From Fertoeibacter niger (GTDB lineage: Bacteria; Pseudomonadota; Alphaproteobacteria; Rhodobacterales; Rhodobacteraceae), in contig NZ_WHUT02000016.1 of NCBI RefSeq assembly GCF_009380135.2, positions 1 to 64,000 of the forward strand: a DNA stretch of 64,000 nucleotides, in the 5' to 3' direction. Position 1 is the first letter of the stretch, and each line of letters begins with the position of its first letter. The notes beneath the pieces were generated by a model. That model saw only the letters and a program-made list of their open reading frames with translations. It had not been told where the DNA came from and did not search any database. The translations under genes and the position numbers were made by a program. Positions 17,718 through 27,400 of the stretch are shown in pieces.

Positions 17718-18812
17718 ATGGCCAAACGCAGACGCCTGACCCCGGCCCGGGATGATTACCTGCTGCCCGATGGCCCGGAACCGGCAGGCCCCGCCGGACC
17801 CGAGGCCAGACCGGCGCTGTTGCCCGCCGTTGGCCTGCAACCCGCCGTGCGCGCGCCGATCAGCCAGATCGCGGGCGATGCCGCTGCCTCGGCGGCACTG
17901 GATGCCGTGTCGCAAGAGCTGCGTCAGGCCCGGCAGGAGGGCCGCATGGTGCTGGCCGTGCCGCTGGACCAGATCGACGCGGCCTATCTGGTGCGCGACC
18001 GTCTGGCCGCGGATCAGCAGGATCTGGACGCGCTGATGCAAAGCCTGCGCCAGCGCGGGCAGCAAAGCCCGATCGAGATCGTGGCGATTGACGGCGGCCG
18101 CTATGGCCTGATCTCGGGCTGGCGGCGGCTGACCGCGCTGCGCCGCCTGCTGGCCGAAACCGGCGAGCCGCGTTTCGGCGTGGTGCAATGCCTGCTGCGC
18201 CACCCCGAAACGGCGGCCGATGCCTATGTCGCCATGGTCGAGGAAAACGAGATCCGGGTGGGCCTCAGCTATTACGAACGCGCGCGGATCGCGGCGCGGG
18301 CGGTGGAGCTGGGGGTTTACGGTGATGAAAAAGCGGCTCTGCTGGCGCTGTTTTCCACCGCAAGCCGGGCGAAACGATCAAAGATCCGCTCGTTCCTGCC
18401 GATCTATCACGGGCTGGATGCGCGGTTGCGCTTTGCCACGGCGATTCCGGAACGTCTGGGGCTGCGGCTGGCAAAGCGGATCGAGGAGCAGGCCGGTTTT
18501 GCCGCCACTCTGGCCGCGCGTCTTGCGCAGGCGCCTGCCGCGAGCGCCGACGAGGAACTGCTGGTGCTGACGCGGGCGCTGGGGCGGCCGGCTTCCGATG
18601 ATCTGGCAGCCCCCGAAGACATGCCGAGCCCCGAAGAAACGGCACTGTCCGGGCCGTCAGACCCTGTAGCCATGCTGTCCGCAGGTGGGGGCGCAGGTGG
18701 GCCGCAGGGCGTGCGCATGGCCCATGCCGGGGGGCAGATCACCCTGAGCGGCCCGGGCGTGACCGATGCCTTTGCTGCCGCTCTGGCCGGGTGGATCGCC
18801 ACACAGATCTGA
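17718..18812 (+). CDS. parB: Plasmid partition protein ParB
   Basis: Centromere-binding protein of 364 residues, 37 bp after parA with AGGGGGA before the ATG. The ParB/Srx-like nuclease fold is visible at about residues 85-135 (LDQIDAAYLVRDRLAADQ ... GGRYGLISGWRRLTALRRL), with the CTP-binding-type ENEIRVGLSYYERARIA segment next and then a helical DNA-binding region (FSTASRAKRSKIRSFLPIY). The C-terminus is Ala/Pro/Gly-rich. A perfect palindrome resembling parS lies 27 bp after the stop codon. Confidence 0.92.
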   Translation: MAKRRRLTPARDDYLLPDGPEPAGPAGPEARPALLPAVGLQPAVRAPISQIAGDAAASAALDAVSQELRQARQEGRMVLAVPLDQIDAAYLVRDRLAADQQDLDALMQSLRQRGQQSPIEIVAIDGGRYGLISGWRRLTALRRLLAETGEPRFGVVQCLLRHPETAADAYVAMVEENEIRVGLSYYERARIAARAVELGVYGDEKAALLALFSTASRAKRSKIRSFLPIYHGLDARLRFATAIPERLGLRLAKRIEEQAGFAATLAARLAQAPAASADEELLVLTRALGRPASDDLAAPEDMPSPEETALSGPSDPVAMLSAGGGAGGPQGVRMAHAGGQITLSGPGVTDAFAAALAGWIATQI

Positions 18813-18838
18813 TCTCTGCCCGGTTCTGCGGGGCTGAA

Positions 18839-18858
18839 ATGTTTCGCGCGCGAAACAT
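18839..18858. promoter_or_regulatory. Candidate parS centromere palindrome
   Basis: The perfect 20-bp palindrome ATGTTTCGCGCGCGAAACAT lies just after parB. The outer arms TGTTTC/GAAACA are the same as in the chromosomal parS consensus TGTTTCACGTGAAACA, but the centre is 6 bp (GCGCGC) rather than 4 bp. Position and symmetry make it the best centromere candidate in the window. Confidence 0.65.
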
Positions 18859-18964
18859 CCGGGGGTGTTGCCGGAACGGGAATGCCGCGCGCGGTGGGGG
18901 CAGGGGGTGTTTACCTTTCCTGCCTAGCCTTCCGGGCTGATACGCACAGCGGAGACCGCCCCCC

Positions 18965-20338
18965 ATGCCCGATGTCTCGCCCATCCTGGCGCTGCCCTAT
19001 ATCCTGCCGGCGCAGGCGCAGAAGCATGTCACCCATAACGAGGCGCTGCGCCTGCTGGATCTGCTGGTGCAGCCGGTGGTGGCCGACCGCAGCCTGACCA
19101 CGCCGCCGCCCGATCCGGCCCCCGGCGCACGCCATATCGTCGCGGCGGGCGGGCTGGGGGCCTGGGCCGGGCAGGATGGCACCATCGCGCAATGGCAGGG
19201 CAGCGGCTGGGCCTTTGTGGTGCCGCAGGCCGGCTGGCAAGTGCATGTGCTGGCCGAACAGGCCGATGTGGTATTCCATGCCGGGGTCTGGCAGGCGGCG
19301 GCAGAACGGCCGCTGACGGTGCAGCGTTTGGGGGTCAGCGCCAGCCCCGATGCCACCAACAGGCTTGCGGTATCGGCGGCGGCCTCGCTGTTCAGCCATG
19401 CCGGGGCCGGGCATCAGATGAAGATCAACAAGACGGCCGCCGCCGATACCGCAAGCCTGCTGTTCCAGTCGGGCTGGTCGGGCAGGGCGGAAATGGGGCT
19501 GGCAGGCAGCGATGATTTCACCGTCAAGGTCAGCCCCGACGGCAGCCTGTTTCTGGAGGCCCTGCGCGCCGAGGCGGCCACCGGGCGGGTGATCGCGGCG
19601 CATGGGATGCAGGTGCAGGGTGCCATCAGCGGCACCGCCGTGACCCAAGGCCCCACCGACAGCACCGCAGGGCGGCTGCTGAAGGCCGGCGATTTCGGCC
19701 TGGGTGGCGCGCAGGCCCCGGTGCTGACAGACCTGACGCAGGCCATCGCCCCCGGCCTTTACAGCTTTGCCGAGAACAGCGCGACGGGCAGCCCCGGCAC
19801 CGGCAGCTTCGACTGTGCGCTGCTGGTCTGCGGCGCGGGCGTGGCGGGGGCGGGCGAGGCCTTTGTCGCGCTGCGCCGCAGTGCCAGCGTCACCAGCCAG
19901 CGGCTGTGGATCGGCGCGCGCATGGCGGCCACCGGGGCGATTGCCTGGACGGAACTGCGCCATGCGGGCAACCTTCTGGGCGCGGTCAGCCAGAGCGGCG
20001 GCCTGCCGACCGGGGCCGTGATCGAGCGTGGCAGCAACGCCAACGGCAGCTATGTGCGCTTTGCCGATGGCACGCAGATCTGCCGTCATGCCCCGACCGT
20101 GACCAATATCGACGTGCTGTCGGGCGGCATCTATATGAGCGACACGCTGGGCTGGACGTTTCCGGCCGTGTTTTCCGGCGCCCCGGTGGTCAGCGGCACC
20201 GCGTCGGTGGATCGCGGCTGGGTGGCGCGGGGGGCCTCGGCGGCGTCCAGCACCAGTGCCACGCTGCGCGCCTGCCGCAGCGTTTCGGCAACGGCGGTGA
20301 TCACCCTTCACGTGATGGCCGTTGGCCAGTGGTTCTGA
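18965..20338 (+). CDS. DUF2793 domain protein (phage tail-fibre-like)
   Basis: Protein of 457 residues beginning PDVSPILALPYILPAQAQKHVTHNEALRLLD, which is the DUF2793 hallmark (the PAQAQKHVTHNEAL motif). This domain is found in tail-tip or fibre proteins of alphaproteobacterial prophages and in gene-transfer-agent-like clusters. The middle contains an aggregated Gly/Ala/Ser-rich region with ISGTAVTQ and the C-terminus looks beta-rich (SYVRFADGTQICRHAPT), like a receptor-binding fibre tip. No other phage structural or packaging gene is nearby. It starts the three-gene module 18965-21122. Confidence 0.8.
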   Translation: MPDVSPILALPYILPAQAQKHVTHNEALRLLDLLVQPVVADRSLTTPPPDPAPGARHIVAAGGLGAWAGQDGTIAQWQGSGWAFVVPQAGWQVHVLAEQADVVFHAGVWQAAAERPLTVQRLGVSASPDATNRLAVSAAASLFSHAGAGHQMKINKTAAADTASLLFQSGWSGRAEMGLAGSDDFTVKVSPDGSLFLEALRAEAATGRVIAAHGMQVQGAISGTAVTQGPTDSTAGRLLKAGDFGLGGAQAPVLTDLTQAIAPGLYSFAENSATGSPGTGSFDCALLVCGAGVAGAGEAFVALRRSASVTSQRLWIGARMAATGAIAWTELRHAGNLLGAVSQSGGLPTGAVIERGSNANGSYVRFADGTQICRHAPTVTNIDVLSGGIYMSDTLGWTFPAVFSGAPVVSGTASVDRGWVARGASAASSTSATLRACRSVSATAVITLHVMAVGQWF

Positions 20339-20349
20339 GGAGAACAGCA

Positions 20350-20670
20350 ATGCACCTGACCTTTGCCCCGATGCGGCATGACATGCCGCTGGTTCTGCGG
20401 CGCCATGGCGACAGGCTGTGCGTGAATGGCGCAGAGCTTGATCTGTCCGGCATTCCCGAAGGGGCCGTCCTGCCGCGCGCGGCGGTGGCCTGCGACTGGC
20501 TGGCCGGGGATATCGAACGGCGTGACGGCATTCTGCATCTGGTGCTGATCCTGCCGCATGGCCCCGATGCGCCGGAGGCGACCCTGTTTCCCGCGCCCAT
20601 CCTGCTGACCGGCGACGGCCCCGTCACCCTGCCGCCCTACACGGCCCTGTCCGGGGGGGGCGTGGCGTGA
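20350..20670 (+). CDS. Hypothetical protein of the DUF2793 module
   Basis: Small protein of 106 residues beginning MHLTFAPMRHDMPLVLRRHGDR. It has GAGGAGA directly before the ATG and begins 11 bp after the DUF2793 gene. It contains predicted beta strands (LVLRRHGDRLCVNGAELDL) and many prolines at its end. I recognise no domain with certainty. Tight coupling to both neighbours suggests an accessory or chaperone of the fibre-like protein. Confidence 0.7.
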   Translation: MHLTFAPMRHDMPLVLRRHGDRLCVNGAELDLSGIPEGAVLPRAAVACDWLAGDIERRDGILHLVLILPHGPDAPEATLFPAPILLTGDGPVTLPPYTALSGGGVA

Positions 20671-21122
20671 AGGGGGGCAGCACCGTCGACCTGACGCAGC
20701 TTGTGACAGCCGAGGCGCGCGCCGCACTGGCGCTGGACAACGCCCGGCAGCAGGCGCTGGCCGGTGTGCTGGCCTGGGGCGATGCCGCCGCCGCCGCCCT
20801 GCACGGCGATGTGCCGCTGGCCGAAAGGCTGGGCTGGGCGTCAAAGAGCCTGGCCGCGCAGGCCGTGCTGGCGGGCAAGGCCAAGCCCCGGCAGAGGGCG
20901 CTGATCGCGGCCGAGGCCGCCGTGACCGGCGAAGAGCCCGCGGCGCTGGCGGCCCGGATCGTGGCACGGGATGCCGCCTGCTGCGCGGCGCTGGCCCGGT
21001 TGACGGGATTGCGCCGCAAGGCAGGCCGGGCCATCGCCGCCGCCGCCACCCCGGATGAGGCCGCAGCGGTCCTGGCCGCGCTGCATGCCGAGGTGGCGGC
21101 GCCGGGGGTGTCAGGCGGCTGA
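20667..21122 (+). CDS. Hypothetical Ala-rich helical protein of the DUF2793 module
   Basis: Protein of 151 residues that starts with GTG overlapping the previous stop by 4 bp (GTGA). It is Ala-rich and almost entirely helical (VTAEARAALALDNARQQALA, LAERLGWASKSLAAQAVLAG). No transmembrane segment or recognisable domain is seen. Together with the preceding small gene it completes the module, which ends in a strong terminator at 21161. Confidence 0.65.
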   Translation: MKGGSTVDLTQLVTAEARAALALDNARQQALAGVLAWGDAAAAALHGDVPLAERLGWASKSLAAQAVLAGKAKPRQRALIAAEAAVTGEEPAALAARIVARDAACCAALARLTGLRRKAGRAIAAAATPDEAAAVLAALHAEVAAPGVSGG

Positions 21123-21156
21123 GAGGCGGGTCTCCCGCGTGGTGGGGCACTGTGGC

Positions 21157-21184
21157 AAAAGGCGGGTCCATGACCCGCCTTTTT
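21157..21184 (+). terminator. Intrinsic terminator of the DUF2793 module
   Basis: 8-bp perfect stem GGCGGGTC (21161-21168) / GACCCGCC (21172-21179) with a 3-nt loop, preceded by AAAA and followed by TTTTT. It is the clearest rho-independent terminator in the window. Confidence 0.9.
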
Positions 21185-21260
21185 AAGTTTCATCAATGAA
21201 GTCAATGCCCTGCAAATACACATTGGCTGTGATCCACGCCCGTTCCCCAACCAAGTTTGC

Positions 21261-21314
21261 TTGACGCGCTGTCGCAAAGACACGATATTGAGGCCACGCA
21301 GCATTGTGCTGCGT
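21261..21314 (+). promoter_or_regulatory. Sigma70-type promoter with downstream inverted repeat
   Basis: TTGACG (21261-21266) and GATATT (21284-21289) are separated by 17 bp, a good housekeeping promoter in a GC-rich setting. A perfect 8-bp inverted repeat, ACGCAGCA (21296-21303) / TGCTGCGT (21307-21314), lies at the expected start of the transcript, so it may be an operator or a 5' hairpin of the mRNA for the genes at 21340 and 21522. Confidence 0.6.
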
Positions 21315-21339
21315 TTGCAAACACCAAAGGACCACAAAC

Positions 21340-21486
21340 ATGGCAGCTGACCCGAAACGCAAACGTCTGCGTGAAATCAAGACGCGGATCGCCGAATTGC
21401 GCGCCGACCTCGCCCCCAAACAGGCCGAGTTGAAGGCGCTTCTGGCCGAACTCACCACGATGAAAGACGTCGCCCCGTCGGAATGA
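21340..21486 (+). CDS. Small coiled-coil protein (48 residues)
   Basis: Begins MAADPKRKRLREIKTRIAELR with AAAGGA upstream; a 12-residue longer in-frame start overlaps the promoter hairpin and is rejected. The heptad pattern (IKTRIAELRADLAPKQAELK) predicts one long amphipathic coiled coil with basic N-terminus. It lies 35 bp upstream of the GSCFA gene and probably shares its transcript. No known family recognised; function unknown. Confidence 0.65.
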   Translation: MAADPKRKRLREIKTRIAELRADLAPKQAELKALLAELTTMKDVAPSE

Positions 21487-21521
21487 CGTGGCACGGCGCA
21501 TAGTTTTTCTGGAGTGATTGC

Positions 21522-22553
21522 ATGACCCTCGGCGTTGTATCCCCTGACCAGGCGCTACAGACTTTCAAGATTGATGGCGCGACGCAATGGGGCAAGGGCC
21601 GCAATTCGCATCAGCCGGGCACCAACCCGATGAATGCGTCGGCGCGGCTGCACCAGCAGTCGATCCGGTTCTTTGTGGATGGCACACCGGAGCAGATATT
21701 GCCGGGGTCCACCATCTTTGCCGTAGGGTCATGCTTTGCCCGCGAGATCGAGCGCCACCTGGCGCGGCAGGGCTTCAAGATCGCGTCTTTTGTGCCGGGC
21801 GAGACCGATGACGGGAAATCCGAGGTCTCGATCACCAACCGCTACAACACCGCCTCGATGCTGCTGGAAATGCGCCGGCTGCTGGAGGAGCCCGACATTC
21901 TGGCCGATGACGCGCTGCTGATCGAACAGCGGCCGGGCAGCTATGCCGATGCGCATTACCATGATGCGACGGTTGGCGACAAGGAGACGGTGCTTGGCCG
22001 CCGCAAACGCTTTTACGAGCATTTCCAGAGCATCCGCGATGCCGATGTGCTGTTCTTCACCCTGGGGCTGAACGAGGCGGGCTATGACACCCGCAACGGT
22101 CTTTACCGCAACATGTCGCCCACGGTGCGCGAATTGCGGCTGGCGCTGCCGCTGGAGGTGCACAGCTTTACCGTGGCCGAAAACGTGGCGGCCCTGCACG
22201 AGATCTACCGTCTGGTGCGCACCCATTGCACAAAGAATCCCAAGGTGTTCATCACCGTGTCGCCCGTGCCGCTGACGCTGACCTATCAGCGCAAGGATGT
22301 CATCCTGGCCAATATGGAGGGCAAGTCGATCCTGCGGGCGGCGGCGGCAGAGTTCTGCGCGCAGGTATCCGATGTGATCTATTTCCCGTCCTTCGAGATG
22401 GCGATGTCCTGCGACCCGCATCATGTGTTCCGCGGTGACAAACGCCACATCAACAGCGATTTCGTCTCGTCCATCGTGGGCGAATTCGTGCGCAGGCATT
22501 GCATGGCGCTGGCCGACAGCCAGCCCGTGGCAGAAGCGGCTGAAACCGCCTGA
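21522..22553 (+). CDS. GSCFA domain protein (SGNH-type hydrolase/acyltransferase-like)
   Basis: 343-residue protein. The GSCFA signature is explicit in STIFAVGSCFAREIERHLARQG (Ser as nucleophile candidate), with later conserved TLGLNEAGYD and an end motif with HINSDFVSSIVGEF, where the His may complete the catalytic set. GSCFA proteins are SGNH-like and often sit in polysaccharide clusters. It starts at 21522 with GGAG upstream. Likely role: deacylation or acyl transfer on the surface polymer (inferred). Confidence 0.85.
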   Translation: MTLGVVSPDQALQTFKIDGATQWGKGRNSHQPGTNPMNASARLHQQSIRFFVDGTPEQILPGSTIFAVGSCFAREIERHLARQGFKIASFVPGETDDGKSEVSITNRYNTASMLLEMRRLLEEPDILADDALLIEQRPGSYADAHYHDATVGDKETVLGRRKRFYEHFQSIRDADVLFFTLGLNEAGYDTRNGLYRNMSPTVRELRLALPLEVHSFTVAENVAALHEIYRLVRTHCTKNPKVFITVSPVPLTLTYQRKDVILANMEGKSILRAAAAEFCAQVSDVIYFPSFEMAMSCDPHHVFRGDKRHINSDFVSSIVGEFVRRHCMALADSQPVAEAAETA

Positions 22554-22555
22554 GC

Positions 22556-22592
22556 GGCGGTGGCGGGGGGCATCTGCGCCCCCGCCACCGCC
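22556..22592. terminator. 14-bp hairpin between convergent GSCFA and hydrolase genes
   Basis: Perfect arms GGCGGTGGCGGGGG (22556-22569) and CCCCCGCCACCGCC (22579-22592) with a 9-nt loop, 2 bp after the GSCFA stop. It lacks a T-tract but is a very stable structure positioned between converging genes, so a bidirectional transcription barrier is likely. Confidence 0.6.
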
Positions 22593-22611
22593 ACCGCCCT
22601 GGCGCAAAGGC

Positions 22612-23466
22612 TCAGGCCGGGCCGATCAGCGCGTCATCCTCGGGCAGAAGCCGCTTCAGGCGGCGGTGGCGGGGCTTGTTCTCCTTGGTGCGGCGCAGCA
22701 TCACCCGTTTGTAGCGCAGCAGCATGCGGCGCTGCCGGGCGGTGCGGTAGAAGGCCGGCAGATCAAGGCTGCCCGTCAGCGTCTGGTCAAAGACCGGCGC
22801 CAGCAGCCGCAGCGACAGCAGATGCGCCGGCATGCGGTGCCCGACAAAGGGAATGTGCAGGCGGATCATGTGATCGGCCGCGATCAGATCGGCCTGCGGA
22901 CGGTCATAGGTGTCATAGGGGTCAAAGACCACGGCCAGCGTTTCGACGCCCGCCACCTGCAGGCCCAGATCACAGATCGGGCGTGTCCAGTCCAGTGCCT
23001 CGGCGTCCTTGTAGCGGCGCTCCCATCCCCGCACCTCGGGGCCAAGATTGACCTGCGGATTCATCGCCAGCACCCGCCGCGCCCCGGTGATCGCGGCAAA
23101 GGCCAGCGCCCCGAACCCGCCCATCGAGCCGCCATAGTTCATCACCGTGGCAAAGCTGCCGAACAGGCCCGCCGCCTGCGCATCGCGAAAGAAGGTCTCC
23201 AGCCCCGGGTCCAGATACCAGCAGGACTGGTCGGGCTTCACATGCAGCCCCGACAGGCCGCGCCGCGCCAGAAACACCGCCGCCCAGGCCTCGCGGGTTG
23301 CCGAGGGCGGATAGGATTTGCGGCGCGGATCGAACGTCACCACCAGCGTGTCGGTGCTGCGCAGAAAGAATTCGATCGTGTAGCCCGGCAGGCGGAACTG
23401 CCAGTGGCGCCCCTCGCGCTGCACGGTGTATTTTTTGCCGAGGATGGCAAGAGCGGCCAAGGCCAT
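22612..23466 (-). CDS. Alpha/beta-hydrolase-like protein
   Basis: Protein of 284 residues from ATG 23466 (MALAALAILGKKYTVQ), which has AAAGGA 6 nt upstream; a TTG at 23487 is the alternative. A nucleophile elbow is visible as MNYGGSMGGFGALAFAA with Ser near residue 114, after a strand-like SFATV. A late VFDPYDTYD and IPFVGHRMP could carry the acid and His. The C-terminus is strongly basic (RRMLLRYKRVMLRRTKENKPRHRR). It is last in a four-gene operon with glycosyltransferases and sulfotransferases. Substrate unknown. Confidence 0.72.
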   Translation of the reverse strand: MALAALAILGKKYTVQREGRHWQFRLPGYTIEFFLRSTDTLVVTFDPRRKSYPPSATREAWAAVFLARRGLSGLHVKPDQSCWYLDPGLETFFRDAQAAGLFGSFATVMNYGGSMGGFGALAFAAITGARRVLAMNPQVNLGPEVRGWERRYKDAEALDWTRPICDLGLQVAGVETLAVVFDPYDTYDRPQADLIAADHMIRLHIPFVGHRMPAHLLSLRLLAPVFDQTLTGSLDLPAFYRTARQRRMLLRYKRVMLRRTKENKPRHRRLKRLLPEDDALIGPA

Positions 23467-23502
23467 GGCCTGTCCTTTCACATGCAATCACGCCGGGCGG
23501 GA

Positions 23503-24483
23503 TTACGCCCCGGCCAGCTTTGCCTGAATATCGGGATCGCCGAACAGCCCGTCCATCAGCCATTCCATGTCTTCGGCCGTGGGGGCTTTCGGGGCGCGGC
23601 GCCGGGGCGAAAGGGTGAAATACGCCTCGGGCAGCGGCACGATCTGGCTGATGCCGGTGTTGACCGCGCGCGAACGGTCCAGATAGGCCTGCGCCGCATC
23701 GGCATCCAGAAACACCGGGCTGCCTGCGAAGGGCGCATGTTGCGCGCCCAGGGCCAGCAGCTTTTTCGCCACCAGCGCCTGAAGCTCGGCCGGAATCACC
23801 GCGTCGCCGCGGCGCAGCTGGCCGTTCTGGCATTGCTCTGCCATGATCTGGCTGGCGGTGACGAAACGTTCGTTCAGCGACTGGTTCTTGCGGGCAGGGG
23901 GCGCATCGACCGTGACACCCAGAAGGTCCGCCAGCGCATCGCTGATGTCGGCATGGTTCTCGTAGATCATGACCGACAGGTTGTCCTGCCCGAAGACCGC
24001 GATCCAGTTCTGGATCAGCGTCAGGAAATCCAGCTTGCCATCGGCCTGCAAACGATCCGAAAAGGTGGTGAAACTGCCGGTATAGCCCCGCTTGCAGGCC
24101 TGGGCGAACAGCGATTCAGACCATTCCAGCTGGTTGCGCAGGCACAGGATCAGCTGGACCGAGAACGGCTCCAGCCTTTGCCCCAGCACCTTGATGTCAT
24201 TGCGGCCCAGCAGGCTGAAATCTTCGGAGCTGACAAACAGCTTGTCGCGCCTGGAGGCATGGGCCGCGGCCAGCAGCGCATCCATGCCCGGCAGCGCCGG
24301 GTCATAGCGCCGGTTGCGCGACATCTCGAGGGCGGCATTGTGATGGGCGTGCCGCGGGGCGAAGGCCTCGCGCAGGTAATCGATCTTGGCGGCCTTCAGC
24401 GGGCCCTGCGGCGCCATGAAATACATCTGGATGGTCGAGGTGCCGGTTTTCTGCAACCCGATGTGAAGATACAGTTTTTTCAT
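23503..24483 (-). CDS. Sulfotransferase-like protein
   Basis: 326 residues. Begins MKKLYLHIGLQKTGTSTIQ, the PAPS 5'-phosphosulfate loop (residues 7-19). A 3'-phosphate-like strand is seen in FSVQLILCLRNQLEWSESLFAQ. The family matches the 'HIGxxKTGTTxLQ' group frequent in rhodobacterial polysaccharide clusters. Its ATG overlaps the stop of the upstream glycosyltransferase (ATGA), so it is coupled to it. A role in sulfating the polymer is inferred. Confidence 0.82.
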   Translation of the reverse strand: MKKLYLHIGLQKTGTSTIQMYFMAPQGPLKAAKIDYLREAFAPRHAHHNAALEMSRNRRYDPALPGMDALLAAAHASRRDKLFVSSEDFSLLGRNDIKVLGQRLEPFSVQLILCLRNQLEWSESLFAQACKRGYTGSFTTFSDRLQADGKLDFLTLIQNWIAVFGQDNLSVMIYENHADISDALADLLGVTVDAPPARKNQSLNERFVTASQIMAEQCQNGQLRRGDAVIPAELQALVAKKLLALGAQHAPFAGSPVFLDADAAQAYLDRSRAVNTGISQIVPLPEAYFTLSPRRRAPKAPTAEDMEWLMDGLFGDPDIQAKLAGA

Positions 24484-27400
24484 GCAGCAACAGTACCTTC
24501 ATGCGTGACGGGCCGTGCAGGTTCACCCGACTTTTCGGCAACTGCCTGCCGGATGAGCACAAAATACTGATGCACCATTTCCCGGTAGGTGACAAGTTCC
24601 CAGAACCGGGTGGCCGCGCTTTCAGCCAGGGCAGCCCGGGCGCGCCCATCGGTCAGCAGGCGGTGCAGGTGCCGCGTCAGATGCGCGATGTCGCCGGGTG
24701 GGTAAAGCAGCCCGCTTTCGCCATCGACAATCTGTTCCTGCGTGCCGAACACGGCGGAACTGACGATCGGCAGCCCGAAAGACATCGCCTCCACGATCAC
24801 CCGCGGATAGCTTTCGTTCTTTGACGCAAAGACAAAGGCATCGGCGGCGCGGTACCACAGCGCCACGTCATGGGTTTCGGGCTCGATATGCACGCGGCCC
24901 GCCAGACTGGGCAGGGTGGCGATCCGGGCCTTGATCTGGTCCAGATATTCCGACGGCTTGGCCCCCACCAGCGCCAGGCGCAGCGTGCCGTGCAGATCCT
25001 CGGGCAGGGCGGCGATGGCCTCGAGGATATCGGCCTGCGCCTTGCGCGCGTTGATCGAGCCCACCGAGACCAGCAGCACCCCGTCGGCCGGCTGGCCCAG
25101 CGAGGCGCGCAGCGCGGCCTTGTCCATCGCGCGCACCGTGTCGAAATGCGCCAGATCAATGCCGTTGGGGATCAGGGCCGTGCGTTGCAGCCCGTGATGC
25201 CCACGCCACAATTCGCGCGTGTGTTCCGAAACGAAGATCGCTTTGCCGGTCTGTTCCAGCCCGGCGCGGCAGGCCTCCATCACCAGTTCGGGGCCGAAGG
25301 TGAAATTCACATGCTCCTGGCTGCTTTCGCGGATCATCGCCAGCGTCGGCACGCCCATGTCCTCGGCCAGCTTGGCAAACCACAGGCAGGTGGCGGTGTT
25401 CACCACCACCACGTCGATGCCCTGCGCGCGCACATCCTCGCGGAAGCGTTCGCCCAGTTTCTCATGCGTGCGCGCGATGATATTGGCGGCCAGACGGCTG
25501 CGCGCGCCGAAATCGGGCACGATCACCTCGATGCCCGCACGGCGGTATTCCTCCTCCAGCGCGCCGGGCATCACCGAGAACACCACCGGGTCGATGTCGT
25601 AATGCGCCTTCAGCCCCAGCACGGTCTGCATCAGGCTGGTCGGCGCGCCTTCGCCGACATTCATGTTGTGCGACACGAACATCACCTTCAGCCGCCGTGT
25701 CACCGCGCGGCCTGGCCCGGTGACGACGTGGTGGCGCAGCAGCGCCTCATATTGTTCGCGGATCGCCACATCGCCAAAGCGCCGTTCGATCACGCCCTGC
25801 ATCTTTTGCAGATAGCGCTGGCGCTCGGCAGGGGCCGACAGCGCGGTCATGGCGCGGTCCAGCCCCGCCTTGTCGCGCACGATGGCATAATCCATGCCGC
25901 CCGCGCGCAGCAGCGCCTCGCAGCTGGGGGCCGAGGTCACGATCACCGGCACGCCATTGGCGATGGCGGTGATCAGGCGGTTCGGGCTTTTGGTGTTTTC
26001 CTCGGGGCTGTGCGACAGCAGGCAGATGCTGCAGGCGCGCAGGTCGGCCACGAAACTGTCATAGGCCCAGTCAACCGCCACATCGCCATAGGCGGCGTAT
26101 TCGGGTTTGTTCTCGGTCTTGGCGACATGGTTGAAATGCCGCTTGCGCGTGATCAGGCGCATGCCGCGCTCGGTGTTCTGCATCACATGGTCGATCATCC
26201 AGCGGGCGGATTCGAAATTGTTGCGCCCGGCATTGCCATACCAGACCACCGGCCCGTCGGCGGGCGAGGGGCTGGCATCGCGCTGGCCCAGATAGTCGAT
26301 GCCGTCCTGGATGCAGACCACGGGCCGCGCCAGGCCCAGGGCCGTGATCTCGCGCTTCAGCGCCACGGTCGAGGCGATGATGACCGTGGCGCGCTCTGCC
26401 AGCTGGAAGAAGCGGGTCTTGGCATGCACCCCGCCCACCTGGCGGTCATCGTCGTAATAGCGGTCGCACACATCATAGATCACGGTGATCTGCGGATTGG
26501 CCATCAGCGCGTCATAGGTCGCATCCGACGCCAGCTGCGACACGATCACCACCTCGGCCTCGGGGGCAAAGCCAAGGGCCGCATGCATCTGGGCGCTGCC
26601 CGCCAGCAGCTTCACGGGTTGCGCGCAGCGCAGCCGGGACGAGGCGAAATCGGCGGCCGGTTCCCAGAACGGCACGAAATGCACCCGGGGCGGGGCCTGG
26701 GTGGCGGCATTGCGCGGGGTGAAGGCGCGGCGGTAAAGCGGGGCCGTGCGGCGCACATTGTGGTAGTTTTCGGCAAAGCGCCGGGCGGCGGCGCGCATCG
26801 TGGCGGCCAGCCCGGGCGTGTCGCGCAGCCGCTCGATCTGGCGGGCGATGTCATGCTGGTCGCGCTTGCAATACAGGATGCCCTCGCCATCGGGGATGCG
26901 TTCGGCATGAAAGCCCGCATCGCGCGTGGTGATGACCGGCACGCCAAGCGCCAGCGCCTCCATGATGACGTTGGAACAGCCTTCCTTGCCGGGGGCCACC
27001 GGATGCACCAGACAGTCGATCTGGCTGTAGAACTTGGCGCGCATGTCCTCGCGGGCGATCTGGCCCGCACCCTTGCCGAAATGCAGCAGCGGCAGGTCCA
27101 GCGCCTTGCAGGCATCCTCGACGAAATCATAGCCCTTGATCTTGCGTTCCTTGCTGGTGGTCAGGTTGCCCGCAAAGCCCACGGTGAAGCTGTCGCCGCT
27201 GCGCGGATCGCAGATGGCCCAATCGTCCAGATCCAGCGCATTGGGGATCAGATGCACATTGGCATGCAGCGGCGACAGCAGATCCTGCAACTGGCCGTTC
27301 AGCACGATCACGGAATCGAACACCGACAGATCGGCGCGCAGCCGCGCGAAATCGTCGCCATAGGCCAGTTCGATCGGGCGCGGGCCGCCCACGCGCAGCA

